Assembly: GCA_012396115.1 (NCBI GenBank)
Contig: JAAXOU010000016.1
Coordinates: forward strand, 1 to 37,302
Source: Streptomyces somaliensis DSM 40738
Lineage (GTDB): Bacteria; Actinomycetota; Actinomycetes; Streptomycetales; Streptomycetaceae
Direction of reading: 5' to 3'
DNA length: 37,302 nucleotides
Shown here: piece after piece, positions 17,828 through 26,843 of the stretch
Layout of the letters: every line of letters starts with the position of its first letter
How positions within the stretch are numbered: the stretch's first letter is position 1
Translations under genes and position numbers: made by a program
Notes under the pieces: model-generated
Told to the model about the DNA's origin: nothing
Database searches by the model: none
The model's input: only the letters and a program-made list of their open reading frames with translations

Positions 17828-18280
17828 ATGGACGATCTCGACATCAGGCGTGCGGCAGCGGTCGACGTTCCCGCCATCGTGGCGATGCTCGCCGACGACC
17901 CGCTCGGCGCCCAGCGGGAGTCGCCCGATGACCTCTCCCCCTACTTGGACGCCTTCGAGCGAGTCGCCGCGGACCCGAACCAGCACCTGGTCGTCGCCGT
18001 CCACGAGGGTCGGGTCGTCGGCACCCTCCATCTGACCGTCATCCCGGGGCTGTCCCGGCGCGGCGCCACCCGCTCCCTCATCGAGGCGGTGCGGGTGCAC
18101 GCCGAAGCACGCGGCAGCGGAGTCGGAACACGACTGATTCGATGGGCCATCACCGAGTCGCGCCGCCACGGCTGCGTCCTAGTCCAGCTCACCTCGGATG
18201 TGTCCCGCACCGATGCCCACCGCTTCTACGACCGGCTGGGCTTCACCGCCTCACACATCGGCTTCAAGCTGGCCCTCTGA
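17828..18280 (+). CDS. GNAT-family N-acetyltransferase
   Basis: A 150-residue single GNAT domain. The acetyl-CoA loop is RGSGVGTRLI (about residues 94-103), preceded by the IEAVRVHAEA strand-helix. The end has the typical DAHRFYDRLGFT motif. The acceptor is unknown. A TAGCCT box lies 7 bases before the ATG and no ribosome site is visible, which suggests a leaderless transcript. The gene is convergent with the serine hydrolase, with a parS site between them. Confidence 0.88.
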   Translation: MDDLDIRRAAAVDVPAIVAMLADDPLGAQRESPDDLSPYLDAFERVAADPNQHLVVAVHEGRVVGTLHLTVIPGLSRRGATRSLIEAVRVHAEARGSGVGTRLIRWAITESRRHGCVLVQLTSDVSRTDAHRFYDRLGFTASHIGFKLAL

Positions 18281-18285
18281 GCACC

Positions 18286-18299
18286 GTTTCACGTGAAAC
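18286..18299. promoter_or_regulatory. parS: parS site, perfect
   Basis: GTTTCACGTGAAAC fills the 20-base gap between two convergent stop codons (18280 and 18301). Confidence 0.93.
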
Positions 18300-18300
18300 G

Positions 18301-19671
18301 TCAAGGCGTGCCCCGCCAACCCCCTTCGTCCACACCACCCGGGATGACGTCCTCCGGCCCGTACGGCTCACGGGTGAACACGAACGAACCCAGATCCAGA
18401 TGGCTCACCGAGCCGTCCTTGCGGCGGACCACCCGGAGCACCTCGCCGTCGTAGTAGCCGTCGAGTCCGAGCCATGTGCCGTCCGGAAGCGGCCGGAACC
18501 GGGAGCCCCGGCCGGCACCGCGCAGGGGTTGCAACTCCACGCCGCCGTCCGCGAGCACCTTCAACCCGTAGGCGTACGTTCCCCAGTACCAGGAACCGGT
18601 CAGGGAGAGCGGCGCAGCGTCGGACTCCGGCAGGGGGCGCCACGGCTCCGGGAAGCGGGGCTCCGCCTCGGCGACGATCCGCACGAGGTCGGCGGCGAGC
18701 ACACCGGGATGCGGTCCGGACGTCGCGTTGGCCAGGACGACCGCGGCGACGTCATCGTCCACGCTCAGCCAGAGGCCGGCGACGAAACCCGGGATCGAAC
18801 CGGAGTGGCCGACGAGCGTCCGACCGTCCTGTCGTACCAACTGCACACCGAGCCCGTAGCCTCCGTCCCAGTTCTCCGCGGCGGGCGGAGCGGCGGGCGT
18901 GCACATCTCCCGCACGGAGTCGGCGGACAGCACCCGCTCGTCCCCTCCGGCAAGGAACGAGGCGAACCGGCAGAGGTCGGCGGCGGTCGACCACAACTGC
19001 CCGGCCGGGGCCATCAGGCCCAGATCCTCGACCGACTCCGGCAGGAGCACATCCGCCCACGGATGAACCGCCCACCCCTCGGCGTACGGAACCACCGGCT
19101 GCGACGTCGTCCGGCGCATGTCCAGCGGCTCCAGGATCTCGGTGCGCAGCGCCTCCTCCCACGAGACACCGCGCACCGCGGAGACCAGCGAACCCAGCAG
19201 GGTGTAACCGGTGTTGGAGTAGTGGTGAACACGCCCCGACGGGTGTACGAGCGGGTGTTCCCCGAGGACGTCGGGAAGATCGGGGCGCAGTTCACCCGGA
19301 GTCCGCTCCCACCAGGGGGCCGGTGGCTCGGCCGCCAGACCGGCGGTGTGGCTCAGGAGCTGGGCGATGGTCACATCTCCGACGCCCGTGTCCGGCAGGT
19401 GCTTCTCCAGGGGGTCGTCCAGGTCGAGCAGGCCCTCGTCCCGCAACCGCATCACCAGGACGGCGGTGAAGGTCTTGGTGATCGAGCCGACCCGGTACTG
19501 CGTGTCGGTGGCGGACGCGACGTCGCCCCACGCGTCCGCCCACACCAGTCGGCCGCCGCGGGCGACCGCTCCGACGAGGGAAGGCGTCCGGCCCTCGGAC
19601 TGGCCGACGGCGATCCGGTGAAGCAGTGAGCGCTCCGTGGTGGGCAGGAGTGGTACGGGAGTTGATGTCAT
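18301..19671 (-). CDS. Serine hydrolase, class C beta-lactamase/PBP4* fold
   Basis: A 456-residue protein of the beta-lactamase/D-alanyl-D-alanine carboxypeptidase superfamily. The catalytic set is visible: S63-I-T-K66 (SXXK), Y151-S-N153 (YXN), and GHSGSIPG (the HXG replacing KTG) near residue 308. An extra C-terminal domain of about 100 residues follows. No signal peptide or membrane segment is seen, so it is probably a cytoplasmic esterase or peptidase rather than a beta-lactamase. The start is ATG 19671. It diverges from the GPP34 gene across 84 bases and ends two bases from a parS site. Confidence 0.88.
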   Translation of the reverse strand: MTSTPVPLLPTTERSLLHRIAVGQSEGRTPSLVGAVARGGRLVWADAWGDVASATDTQYRVGSITKTFTAVLVMRLRDEGLLDLDDPLEKHLPDTGVGDVTIAQLLSHTAGLAAEPPAPWWERTPGELRPDLPDVLGEHPLVHPSGRVHHYSNTGYTLLGSLVSAVRGVSWEEALRTEILEPLDMRRTTSQPVVPYAEGWAVHPWADVLLPESVEDLGLMAPAGQLWSTAADLCRFASFLAGGDERVLSADSVREMCTPAAPPAAENWDGGYGLGVQLVRQDGRTLVGHSGSIPGFVAGLWLSVDDDVAAVVLANATSGPHPGVLAADLVRIVAEAEPRFPEPWRPLPESDAAPLSLTGSWYWGTYAYGLKVLADGGVELQPLRGAGRGSRFRPLPDGTWLGLDGYYDGEVLRVVRRKDGSVSHLDLGSFVFTREPYGPEDVIPGGVDEGGWRGTP

Positions 19672-19755
19672 GGGCCCAGATGTACAGCACGGGGCGGAAC
19701 CTGTGGACCCCCGCTGGCGTCGACACCGGTGACCGGGCTGACCGAGGAGGCACGC

Positions 19756-20412
19756 ATGTCCGTGACGCTGGGCGAGGAAGTCATGCTGCTGTCACTGGAC
19801 GACGCCGGTGTCGTGAAGGACCGGGCTTCCACGCGCTGGGCCGTGGCGGGCGGCGCCCTGCTGGAGTTGGCCATGCGGTACCGGGTCCAGGTCGCGTCCG
19901 GCCGCCTGGGCGTCACCGACACCTCGTCGACGGGCGAGGAACTGCTCGATGAGAGACTGCGCCGCCTCTCCGACTGGGTCCACCGGCATCGTTCCGGGAG
20001 GGTCGCCGAATGGCTGGCGAAGGACCAGGCGGCCACCGTACGGGCGACGGTGCGAAGCCTTCACGAGCGCGGCCTGGTCACCGAGGAAGGGCATCGCGCT
20101 CTGGGTCTCTTCGCGGTACGGCGCTATCCGGAGGCGGACGGCACCGTGGAGCGCGAGCTCCGGGAGCGGTTGGCGCGAGTCGTCCTGCGAGGGGCCCGGC
20201 CCGACGACCGCACGTCCGCCCTGGTCGCGCTCCTGCACGGTGCCCGCTTGTACGACATCGCCTTCCCCTCCGTCCCCCGCAAGGAGGTCGAGCCCCGTAT
20301 GGCGGTGATCGCCGAAGGCAGGTGGGCGGCCGCCGGCGCCCGCAGGGTCATCCGGGACATGGGTGCGACGGTGGCGTCGGTCACCGCGGTGACCGACGCG
20401 CCCTCCGCATGA
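19756..20412 (+). CDS. GPP34 (GOLPH3-like) family protein
   Basis: A 218-residue protein. It starts MSVTLGEEVMLLSLDD, the family N-terminus, has GGALLELAMRYRV and ends with an alpha-helical array. GOLPH3 in eukaryotes binds phosphatidylinositol-4-phosphate at the Golgi. The many actinobacterial GPP34 proteins have no settled role, though membrane/lipid binding is a reasonable inference. The ATG at 19756 is preceded by GGAGG 6 bases upstream. It ends only 8 bases from the stop of the convergent LysE gene, with no room for a terminator. Confidence 0.85.
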   Translation: MSVTLGEEVMLLSLDDAGVVKDRASTRWAVAGGALLELAMRYRVQVASGRLGVTDTSSTGEELLDERLRRLSDWVHRHRSGRVAEWLAKDQAATVRATVRSLHERGLVTEEGHRALGLFAVRRYPEADGTVERELRERLARVVLRGARPDDRTSALVALLHGARLYDIAFPSVPRKEVEPRMAVIAEGRWAAAGARRVIRDMGATVASVTAVTDAPSA

Positions 20413-20420
20413 GGTGACCC

Positions 20421-21056
20421 TCAGGCCGTCGACACCAGTAGGTGGGCGGCGAGGGCGACGATCAACGCGCTGGACGCCAAGGCGGTGGCCAGCCGGCCCC
20501 GGGCGCCGGCCGGTACCCGCCCGAGCAGCGCTCCGCCCCCGGCGAGGAGGACCTGCCAGCCTGCGGACGCGACGAACGCGGCGGCGGCGAACGCAACTGC
20601 CTCCGGCTCATCCGGCCGGCCGTTCGTCCCTCCGCCCAGGACGAGCGCGGTGAAGTAGACGACGGTCAGGGGGTTCATCAGGGTGATCCCCAGGAACGTC
20701 AGGTACGCCCGCCCCGGTCGGAGCGCCCCTGGCTCCCCCTCGTCCCCGGCCGTGTGCCGCCTCCGGTACCGTCCGATCGCGATCACCGCGCCCCGCACCG
20801 CCAGTCCGACCAGGACCAGGGCGGAGGCCCAGCGCAACGGCACCGTGACCGCCTCCAGCAACGGTGTGAGCACCGAACCGCCCACCACCGCGACCAGTGC
20901 GTAGAGCCCATCGGCGGTCGCCACGCCCAGCCCCGCGCAGATCCCGGTCCTCAAGGGTGACCGCGCGGCCACCGCCATCAGGTACACCCCGACGGCACCG
21001 ACCGGCAGGGCGATACCGAACCCGGCGATCGCCCCGGCGACCAGCGCGCTGATCAC
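20421..21056 (-). CDS. LysE/ArgO-family amino acid exporter (first copy)
   Basis: A 211-residue, six-segment membrane protein. The N-terminus GFGIALPVGAVGVYLM carries the glycine/proline motif of LysE proteins, and FLGITLMNPLTVVYFTALV is the second signature. The family exports lysine, arginine or other amino acids. The start is GTG 21056; no good ribosome site is visible. It lies downstream of the MocR regulator on the same strand, after a 609-base gap (21057-21665) in which I recognise no gene, relic or clear signal. It is a distant paralogue of the LysE protein at 23973. Confidence 0.85.
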   Translation of the reverse strand: MISALVAGAIAGFGIALPVGAVGVYLMAVAARSPLRTGICAGLGVATADGLYALVAVVGGSVLTPLLEAVTVPLRWASALVLVGLAVRGAVIAIGRYRRRHTAGDEGEPGALRPGRAYLTFLGITLMNPLTVVYFTALVLGGGTNGRPDEPEAVAFAAAAFVASAGWQVLLAGGGALLGRVPAGARGRLATALASSALIVALAAHLLVSTA

Positions 21057-21665
21057 GCGAACACGGACGTCGCCCCAGCCCGCCGACCGGCCCGCTGTCG
21101 ATCAGACCGGCGTGTGGCGGCGGGGGTCCACAGCGGAAGGCGGGGCCGGATGGTCGTCATGCCCCTCATCCTCGGCGTCCCCGCGCAACCGGGGCAATCG
21201 GTTTCCGTCCCGGAGGCGCGCGTCACCGGGCGGACGCGCCGCCGGGGTCGCGGGAGGGGCCGGCGCACCGCCTCCGGTCCACGGCGTCCCCCTGGAACGG
21301 GATCGTCGGGCCCGCTCGGAGCCGGGCGACACCACGCCCGTCCGTGCAGGGTGCCGGACGCCCCGGCTTCCGGTTCGCCCGGGCGGGGCCCGGGACGGGA
21401 GTTGCGGGCCACAGTGCCGCAGCGCGGTACCGCGGCCCGGGGCTTCACCACCGCCCGAGAGGCCCCCCACGGCCGACCGGGCGGCTGCCCCCTCCTGCCG
21501 ACCCCTGCCGGAGACAGCTCGCGCTTCCTCGACGGTCCTCCGCCCCGCCTTCCCGAGCCGCGGATCCTCCGGAACGCCCGGACTCGGAGCGCGACTCGTA
21601 CGACGGGGCTGGCCCGGCGCGGCCAAGCCGGTGGACGGCTCCGTCGGCTCCGTTCGAAGACGGCG

Positions 21666-23204
21666 TCAGGCCAGCTCGCGCAGCGCATCTCCGATCGCCG
21701 CCACCCCTTCGGCGATGACTCCCGGCGGGTTGGCCGCGTAGCCGAGGACGAGGCCGGGGCGGCCGGGGAGCTGCCGGTGCCACGACAACGGCTGGCACTT
21801 CACGCCCCGGGCGAGTGCGGCGGCGGCCAGTTCGGTGTCCGGCACCTCCGGCGCGTACGTGACGGTCAGGTGCAGACCGGCCGCCGCACCGTGCACGACC
21901 GCACCCGGCAGGTGCTCGGCGATGGCGTCGATCATCGCATCGCGCCGCCGCCGGTGCCGCCCGCGCAACAACTGCAGGTGCCGCTCCAGGTCACCGGAGT
22001 GCATCAACCGGGCGAGCACCAGCTGCGGCAGCACGGCGTTGCCCAGGTCGGTGAACCGCTTCGCGTCGGTCAGCGCGTCGCGGTAGCGGGGCGGCGGGAC
22101 CACCCAACCGATCCGCAGCGCGGGCGCGAGCAGCTTGGACACGCTGCCCATGTAGCACACCCGGTCGGCCAGCAAAGCGCGCAGCGCGGGCACCGGCGGC
22201 CGGTCGTAGCGGTGCTCCGCGTCGTAGTCGTCCTCCAGGATCAGCCCGCCGTCCTTCGCCCAGAGCAGCAGTTCGCGGCGGCGCTCGCCGCTCGTCACCA
22301 CCCCGGTGGGGAACTGGTGGGCGGGCGTGAGCAGTACCGCGCGGGCGCCGGTGGCGCGCAGCGCGTCGACGCGCACGCCACCGTCGTCGACCGGCACCGG
22401 TGGGGTGGCCAGGGCTCCGTTCCGCAGGTGCTGGCGGGTGCCGAGCGAACCGGGGTCCTCGACCGCGACGCTGTCGACGCCGTCCTCCCGCAGCACCGGG
22501 TGCAGCAGCGTGAGCGCCTGCGCGGTGCCCGCGACGACCAGTACCTCGTCCGGCTCCACCCGGATGCCGCGGCTGGTCGCCAGCCAGTCGGCGACGGCAC
22601 GGCGCAGCCGTGGGACTCCGCGGGGGTCGCCGTAGCCGAGGTTCTCGGCGGACAGCTCGGCGAGAACGGCCCGTTCGGCGCGCAGCCAGGCCGTACGGGG
22701 GAACGCGGTGAGGTCGGGCTGGCCGGGGGTGAGGTCGACGCGCGCGCGGGCGGCACGCAGCGCGTCGAAGACGTCGGCACGGGGTTCGCCGGCGAACAGC
22801 GGGACCGGCACCGCCCGGTCGGCGGCCGGCGCCGGACCCCGGCGCGGTCCGGTCCCGCAGGACGCCGGCGGCTGCGGGAGAGGCGCCGCGACCACCACCG
22901 TCCCACCGCGCCGGCGCCCCTCGACGTGGCCGTCCTCGGCCAGCCGCCGGTACGCCTCGGTGACCACCCCACGCGAGACGCGCAGTTCGGCGGCCAACAG
23001 CCGGGTGGGCGGCAGTCTACTGCCCGCCGCCAGCCGGCCGTCGGCTATCGCCTGCCGCAGTCTCCGCGCCAACCAGTCCGCCTTGCCGCCGACGGGTGCG
23101 TCACCGGCGTCGAGCTGCAGGAAGTCGGAGCCGTAGGCCGGCGGCCCGCACTCCGCCGGCGTGTCCGCCGTCATGGGCGCACCGGCCGTTCCGTCCGCCG
23201 CCAT
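21666..23204 (-). CDS. MocR-type regulator: GntR helix-turn-helix fused to aminotransferase domain
   Basis: A 512-residue protein. The GntR winged helix lies at about residues 40-110 (LRQAIADGRLAAGSRLPPTR, then VSRGVVTEAYRRLAEDGHVE). A class I aminotransferase-like domain (about 140-510) contains EDDYDAEHRYD and GSVSKLLAPALRIGW, the lysine near 357 being the PLP site. MocR regulators sense PLP or PLP-bound amines and control genes such as gabT, pdx or transporters. The start at ATG 23204 is uncertain: its GAGGGGG is very close, and an ATG at 23174 is possible. Downstream of B3/B4 and LysE genes by 65 bases, it probably regulates that group. Confidence 0.88.
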   Translation of the reverse strand: MAADGTAGAPMTADTPAECGPPAYGSDFLQLDAGDAPVGGKADWLARRLRQAIADGRLAAGSRLPPTRLLAAELRVSRGVVTEAYRRLAEDGHVEGRRRGGTVVVAAPLPQPPASCGTGPRRGPAPAADRAVPVPLFAGEPRADVFDALRAARARVDLTPGQPDLTAFPRTAWLRAERAVLAELSAENLGYGDPRGVPRLRRAVADWLATSRGIRVEPDEVLVVAGTAQALTLLHPVLREDGVDSVAVEDPGSLGTRQHLRNGALATPPVPVDDGGVRVDALRATGARAVLLTPAHQFPTGVVTSGERRRELLLWAKDGGLILEDDYDAEHRYDRPPVPALRALLADRVCYMGSVSKLLAPALRIGWVVPPPRYRDALTDAKRFTDLGNAVLPQLVLARLMHSGDLERHLQLLRGRHRRRRDAMIDAIAEHLPGAVVHGAAAGLHLTVTYAPEVPDTELAAAALARGVKCQPLSWHRQLPGRPGLVLGYAANPPGVIAEGVAAIGDALRELA

Positions 23205-23269
23205 TCCCCCTCGTTCACCGGGCCGATGGTGTCATGCGCCACCGCGGCTCCCGCGGATCCGTCAACGCC

Positions 23270-23971
23270 CTACCCGCCGAAGACGAACTCCGGTGCGGGC
23301 CGGGTGAGGACGGCCGTCACGGGGTCGGTCGGCCAGTGCGCGGCCAGTTCCCCGGCCACCGTCTCCAGTAGTTCCGGCACGACCTCGGCTCCGCCGTCGT
23401 GCACGGCCTCCGCCACCACCAGGATCCGGCCGGTGCGCTCGCCGACCGCGGAGTGGCCGCTCTGCCGGTTGGTCCACCGGCGGGCGTGCACCCGTCCGGC
23501 CGAGTCGGCGAAGGTCACCTCGCCGGGGTGGGGGTGCTCGGTACCACCGCCGAAGGCCGTGTAGTGCTCGTCGCCGCGGGCGTGGCACACCTCCAGCAGG
23601 GGGCCGGTGACGCGGTCCGCGTCGAAGACCGCCACCGGCACCGCGTACGCGACCGATATCGCGTTGCACAGGTCGACCACCGGATGGATGCGCGGTAGCT
23701 CTCCCTGCTTCCTCAGCCGCCGCAGCAGTGACTCCGAGGCGCAGCGGTACTGCGTCGGTTTGAGCCCCATCCGGGAGAAGACCCGCCGCCAGGCCAGCAC
23801 TTCGGGGAACTCGCTCTCGGTGGCACCGGCCAGCCGGGCAGCGGCACGAGCCGTGTGTTCGGCGACGCGCGGGCCGACGTCGGCGGTGGCATCGACGCCG
23901 GTGGCCCACAGGGCACCGGCGGCGAGTTCGGGGTGGTCGGACCAGATCGCGTCCGCGTGCCGGAAGCGCAT
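23270..23971 (-). CDS. Stand-alone B3/B4-domain protein (tRNA-editing-like)
   Basis: A 233-residue protein resembling the B3/B4 domain of the beta subunit of phenylalanyl-tRNA synthetase, the part that hydrolyses mischarged tyrosyl-tRNA. Family features are FPEVLAWRRVFSRMGLKPTQ, the LPRIHPVVDLCNAISVAYAV segment and the closing TGRILVVAEAV. Free-standing members (COG3382) are thought to act in trans on tRNA, but most are uncharacterised. Its ATG is one base after the LysE stop codon, so the two are co-expressed. A MocR regulator follows on the same strand. Confidence 0.82.
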   Translation of the reverse strand: MRFRHADAIWSDHPELAAGALWATGVDATADVGPRVAEHTARAAARLAGATESEFPEVLAWRRVFSRMGLKPTQYRCASESLLRRLRKQGELPRIHPVVDLCNAISVAYAVPVAVFDADRVTGPLLEVCHARGDEHYTAFGGGTEHPHPGEVTFADSAGRVHARRWTNRQSGHSAVGERTGRILVVAEAVHDGGAEVVPELLETVAGELAAHWPTDPVTAVLTRPAPEFVFGG

Positions 23972-23972
23972 C

Positions 23973-24590
23973 TCACGCCACCGCCAGCCACGCGCTCAGG
24001 CCCACGAAGCAGGCGGCGAACCCCCGGCGGATGCCGGTCATCACCCTCGGCCTGGCCAGCACGCGGTGTCGTACGGCGGCGGCGCACATCCCGTACGCGG
24101 CGAAGACGACGAAGGTCAGCGCCATGAAGGCGGCGCTGAGCCGGAGCATCGCGCCCAGGGAGCCGGACTCGCCGGCGGGCACGAACTGCGGCAGGAACGC
24201 GACGAAGAACAGCGTGAGCTTCGGGTTGAGGAGGTTGATCAGTATTCCGGAAGCGATCACGCGAGCCGCCGGCCGCGCCTCCGCCTCCCCCTCGACGGAC
24301 AGCGCCTCCTTGTCGCGGAGCGTCGCCCACGCCATGTACAGGAGGTAGCCGACACCGAGGTACCTCACCACCTCGTAGGCGACGACGCTGGTGTGCAGCA
24401 GCGCGGCGAGGCCGGTGATCGTCGCCGCCAGGTGCGGCAGGATGCCGAGGGTGCAGCCGAGCGCGGCGACCGTGCTCGCCCGGCGGCCGTGGGACAACCC
24501 GGCAGCCAGGGTGTACACCACCCCGGTGCCGGGGGTGACCACCACGACCAGGGTGGTCAGCAGGAACGCGATGCTCAAGGAGACCTCCAC
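23973..24590 (-). CDS. LysE-family amino acid exporter (second copy)
   Basis: With GTG 24590 as start the protein has 205 residues, the usual LysE size. Motifs are VVVVTPGTGVVYTLAAGL near the N-terminus and SGILINLLNPKLTLFFVAFL in the middle, with six hydrophobic segments. A TTG four codons later has a better-placed GGAGG and is an alternative start. The gene is followed after one base by the B3/B4 gene. The 602-base gap upstream (24591-25192) shows a direct repeat (24654-24676) and the dnaB terminator, with no recognisable gene. Confidence 0.85.
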   Translation of the reverse strand: MEVSLSIAFLLTTLVVVVTPGTGVVYTLAAGLSHGRRASTVAALGCTLGILPHLAATITGLAALLHTSVVAYEVVRYLGVGYLLYMAWATLRDKEALSVEGEAEARPAARVIASGILINLLNPKLTLFFVAFLPQFVPAGESGSLGAMLRLSAAFMALTFVVFAAYGMCAAAVRHRVLARPRVMTGIRRGFAACFVGLSAWLAVA

Positions 24591-24653
24591 GGAGTTCAGG
24601 GTCTTCCCACCCTGCCCCGGCCATGGCCCGGCGGACAGGGCCAAAGCACGTCG

Positions 24654-24676
24654 GGTCGACTGGTCCATAAGGTCGA
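24654..24676. promoter_or_regulatory. Direct repeat, candidate MocR operator upstream of lysE
   Basis: GGTCGA occurs at 24654-24659 and again at 24671-24676, 17 bases apart start to start, around CTGGTCCATAA. MocR proteins often bind direct repeats. The site is 64 bases before the proposed lysE start. Confidence 0.35.
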
Positions 24677-25109
24677 GCCGACGGGGGGTACGCCCCTTCG
24701 CGCAGACCGCGCACACCGCGCACGGCCGCACGGGGCGCCGGCGGGCGGGGGCGGGCCCGGTAGCGCCGGCGTACGGCCCGGGCCGCGTCTCCCCGGCTCC
24801 GCGAACCGCCGCCGCACCCCGGTCCGGCGGACGGCGGACGACGTGCCCGCGGCGGCTTCGACGCTCCGCCGCAGGGAGGGTCCGGCGGCGCGGATGCCGG
24901 CCGGTGGGCGCAGCGGGCCGCGGTGCCCCCACCGCCGGGCCCGCGCGGTCACGAGGGTCCCGAGCCGCCGGGCCGGGGACCGGGTGGTCGGCGGACTCAC
25001 CGGTGGAGGGGTCCGGCGGGCCGGGGGGTGGACGGCCGCCCTTTCGCGCTCCGCGGAGAAGCCGCGCGAATCGGGCCCCGATTCGGGCGGTTCACCCGCC
25101 TGCCGCCCC

Positions 25110-25179
25110 CAGGTCCTCGACCGGACCGGCGTCGTGGCGGCACCACGGCCGGGAGGGCGACGCGCGGTCCGAGGACCTG
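25110..25179 (-). terminator. Possible dnaB terminator structure
   Basis: CAGGTCCTC (25110-25118) and GAGGACCTG (25171-25179) are exact complements enclosing a smaller stem (GTGG/CCAC), starting 14 bases after the dnaB stop on the minus strand. Confidence 0.5.
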
Positions 25180-25192
25180 CGCGGCGGCCGGA

Positions 25193-26695
25193 TCAGGTCT
25201 GGGCCATGTCGACGAAGCGGGAGTAGTGGCCCTGGAAGGCCACCGTGATGGTGGCCGTGGGGCCGTTCCGGTGCTTGGCCACGATCAGGTCCGCCTCACC
25301 GGCGCGGGGGGACTCCTTCTCGTAGGCGTCCTCGCGGTGGAGCAGGATCACCATGTCGGCGTCCTGCTCGATCGAGCCGGACTCCCTCAGGTCGGACACC
25401 ATGGGTTTCTTGTCCGTGCGCTGCTCGGGACCGCGGTTCAGCTGGGACAGGGCGATGACCGGGAGCTCCAGCTCCTTCGCGAGGAGCTTGAGGTTGCGGG
25501 ACATGTCCGACACCTCCTGCTGGCGGCTCTCGGCACGCCGGGAGCCGCCGGACTGCATCAGCTGGAGGTAGTCGATGACCACCAGTTTGAGGTTGTTCCG
25601 CTGCTTGAGGCGACGGCACTTGGCGCGGATCTCCATCATCGACAGGTTCGGGGAGTCGTCGATGTAGAGCGGGGCCTGCGAGACGTCCGGCATGCGCCGG
25701 GCCAGCCGGGTCCAGTCCTCGTCGGTCATCGTCCCGGACCGCATGTGGTGCAGCGCCACCCGCGCCTCGGCGGACAGCAGGCGCATCGCGATCTCGTTGC
25801 GGCCCATCTCCAGGGAGAAGATGACGCTCGGCAGGTTGTGCTTGATCGAGCAGGCGCGGGCGAAGTCCAGCGCCAGCGTCGACTTGCCCATGGCGGGACG
25901 TGCCGCGATGACGATCATCTGACCGGGGTGGAGGCCGTTGGTGAGGGAGTCGAAGTCGGTGAACCCGGTCGGTACACCGGTCATCTCGCCGCTGCGGGAA
26001 CCGATCGCCTCGATCTCGTCGAGGGCGCCCTCCATGATGTCGCTGAGCGGTAGGTAGTCCTCGCTGGTGCGCTGCTCCGTGACGGCGTAGATCTCGGCCT
26101 GTGCCTGGTTGACGATCTCGTCGACGTCGCCGTCGGCCGCGTACCCCATCTGCGTGATCTTGGTACCGGCCTCCACGAGGCGGCGCAGCACCGCGCGCTC
26201 GTGGACGATCTCCGCGTAGTACGAGGCGTTCGCCGCGGTCGGCACGGACTGCACCAGGGTGTGCAGGTACGACGCGCCGCCCACCCTGTTGATCTCGCCG
26301 CGCTTGGTGAGCTCGGCGCCCACGGTGATGGGGTCGGCCGGCTCGCCCTTGGCGTAGAGGTCGAGGATCGCCTGGTAGATCGTCTCGTGGGCGGGTCTGT
26401 AGAAGTCGTGGCCCTTGAGCACCTCCACGACGTCCGCGATGGCGTCCTTGGAGAGGAGCATGCCGCCGAGTACGGACTGCTCGGCGTCCAGATCCTGCGG
26501 GGGTACGCGTTCGAAGCCTCCGACCCCGCTGTCCCAGGGGCCGCTCTCCGACCCCCGTTCGTGCTGGTCCTCGCGGCCGTGGCCTCCGCCCCGCCCGCCG
26601 AAGGGTGCCTCGGCTCCGCGCTGGCGGGAGACGGGCAGACGGTCACTCGGGCCTCTGTCGGTCCAGGGGTCGTCCAAGGGCTCCGGAATGGTCAC
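25193..26695 (-). CDS. dnaB: Replicative DNA helicase DnaB
   Basis: Hexameric helicase that opens the fork 5' to 3' on the lagging strand. From GTG 26695 (AGGAGGT 6 bases upstream) the product has 500 residues. A charged, glycine-rich N-terminal extension of about 60 residues precedes the N-terminal domain (VPPQDLDAEQSVLGGMLLSK). The RecA-like domain has Walker A ARPAMGKST (lysine near 267), Walker B LVVIDYLQLMQSG and the arginine-finger region. No intein interrupts it, although DnaB is a frequent intein host. The frame is open upstream to 26983, but that region is the DnaA-box-rich intergenic DNA. Confidence 0.96.
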   Translation of the reverse strand: MTIPEPLDDPWTDRGPSDRLPVSRQRGAEAPFGGRGGGHGREDQHERGSESGPWDSGVGGFERVPPQDLDAEQSVLGGMLLSKDAIADVVEVLKGHDFYRPAHETIYQAILDLYAKGEPADPITVGAELTKRGEINRVGGASYLHTLVQSVPTAANASYYAEIVHERAVLRRLVEAGTKITQMGYAADGDVDEIVNQAQAEIYAVTEQRTSEDYLPLSDIMEGALDEIEAIGSRSGEMTGVPTGFTDFDSLTNGLHPGQMIVIAARPAMGKSTLALDFARACSIKHNLPSVIFSLEMGRNEIAMRLLSAEARVALHHMRSGTMTDEDWTRLARRMPDVSQAPLYIDDSPNLSMMEIRAKCRRLKQRNNLKLVVIDYLQLMQSGGSRRAESRQQEVSDMSRNLKLLAKELELPVIALSQLNRGPEQRTDKKPMVSDLRESGSIEQDADMVILLHREDAYEKESPRAGEADLIVAKHRNGPTATITVAFQGHYSRFVDMAQT

Positions 26696-26843
26696 CGGCC
26701 CACCTCCTCCCGTCCGCACCGCGGACCTTGGCGTGTCAGTCTTTCTACGCCACGGCTCTGACAAACAAGAGGCACCAACTCCACCTCGCGGCACGTCGGG
26801 CGCCGGACCACGGTAGGCCCGCGGGCACCCACAGCCAATCTGG

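Noticed and set aside
21057..21665. Possible genes or relics in the LysE-MocR gap
   Set aside because: Both strands give only Arg/Pro/Gly-rich translations without any recognisable family, and no relic similar to neighbours was seen.
21114..23564. 816-codon open frame opposite the MocR gene
   Set aside because: Shadow of the well-supported MocR gene; composition is not protein-like and no motif is found.
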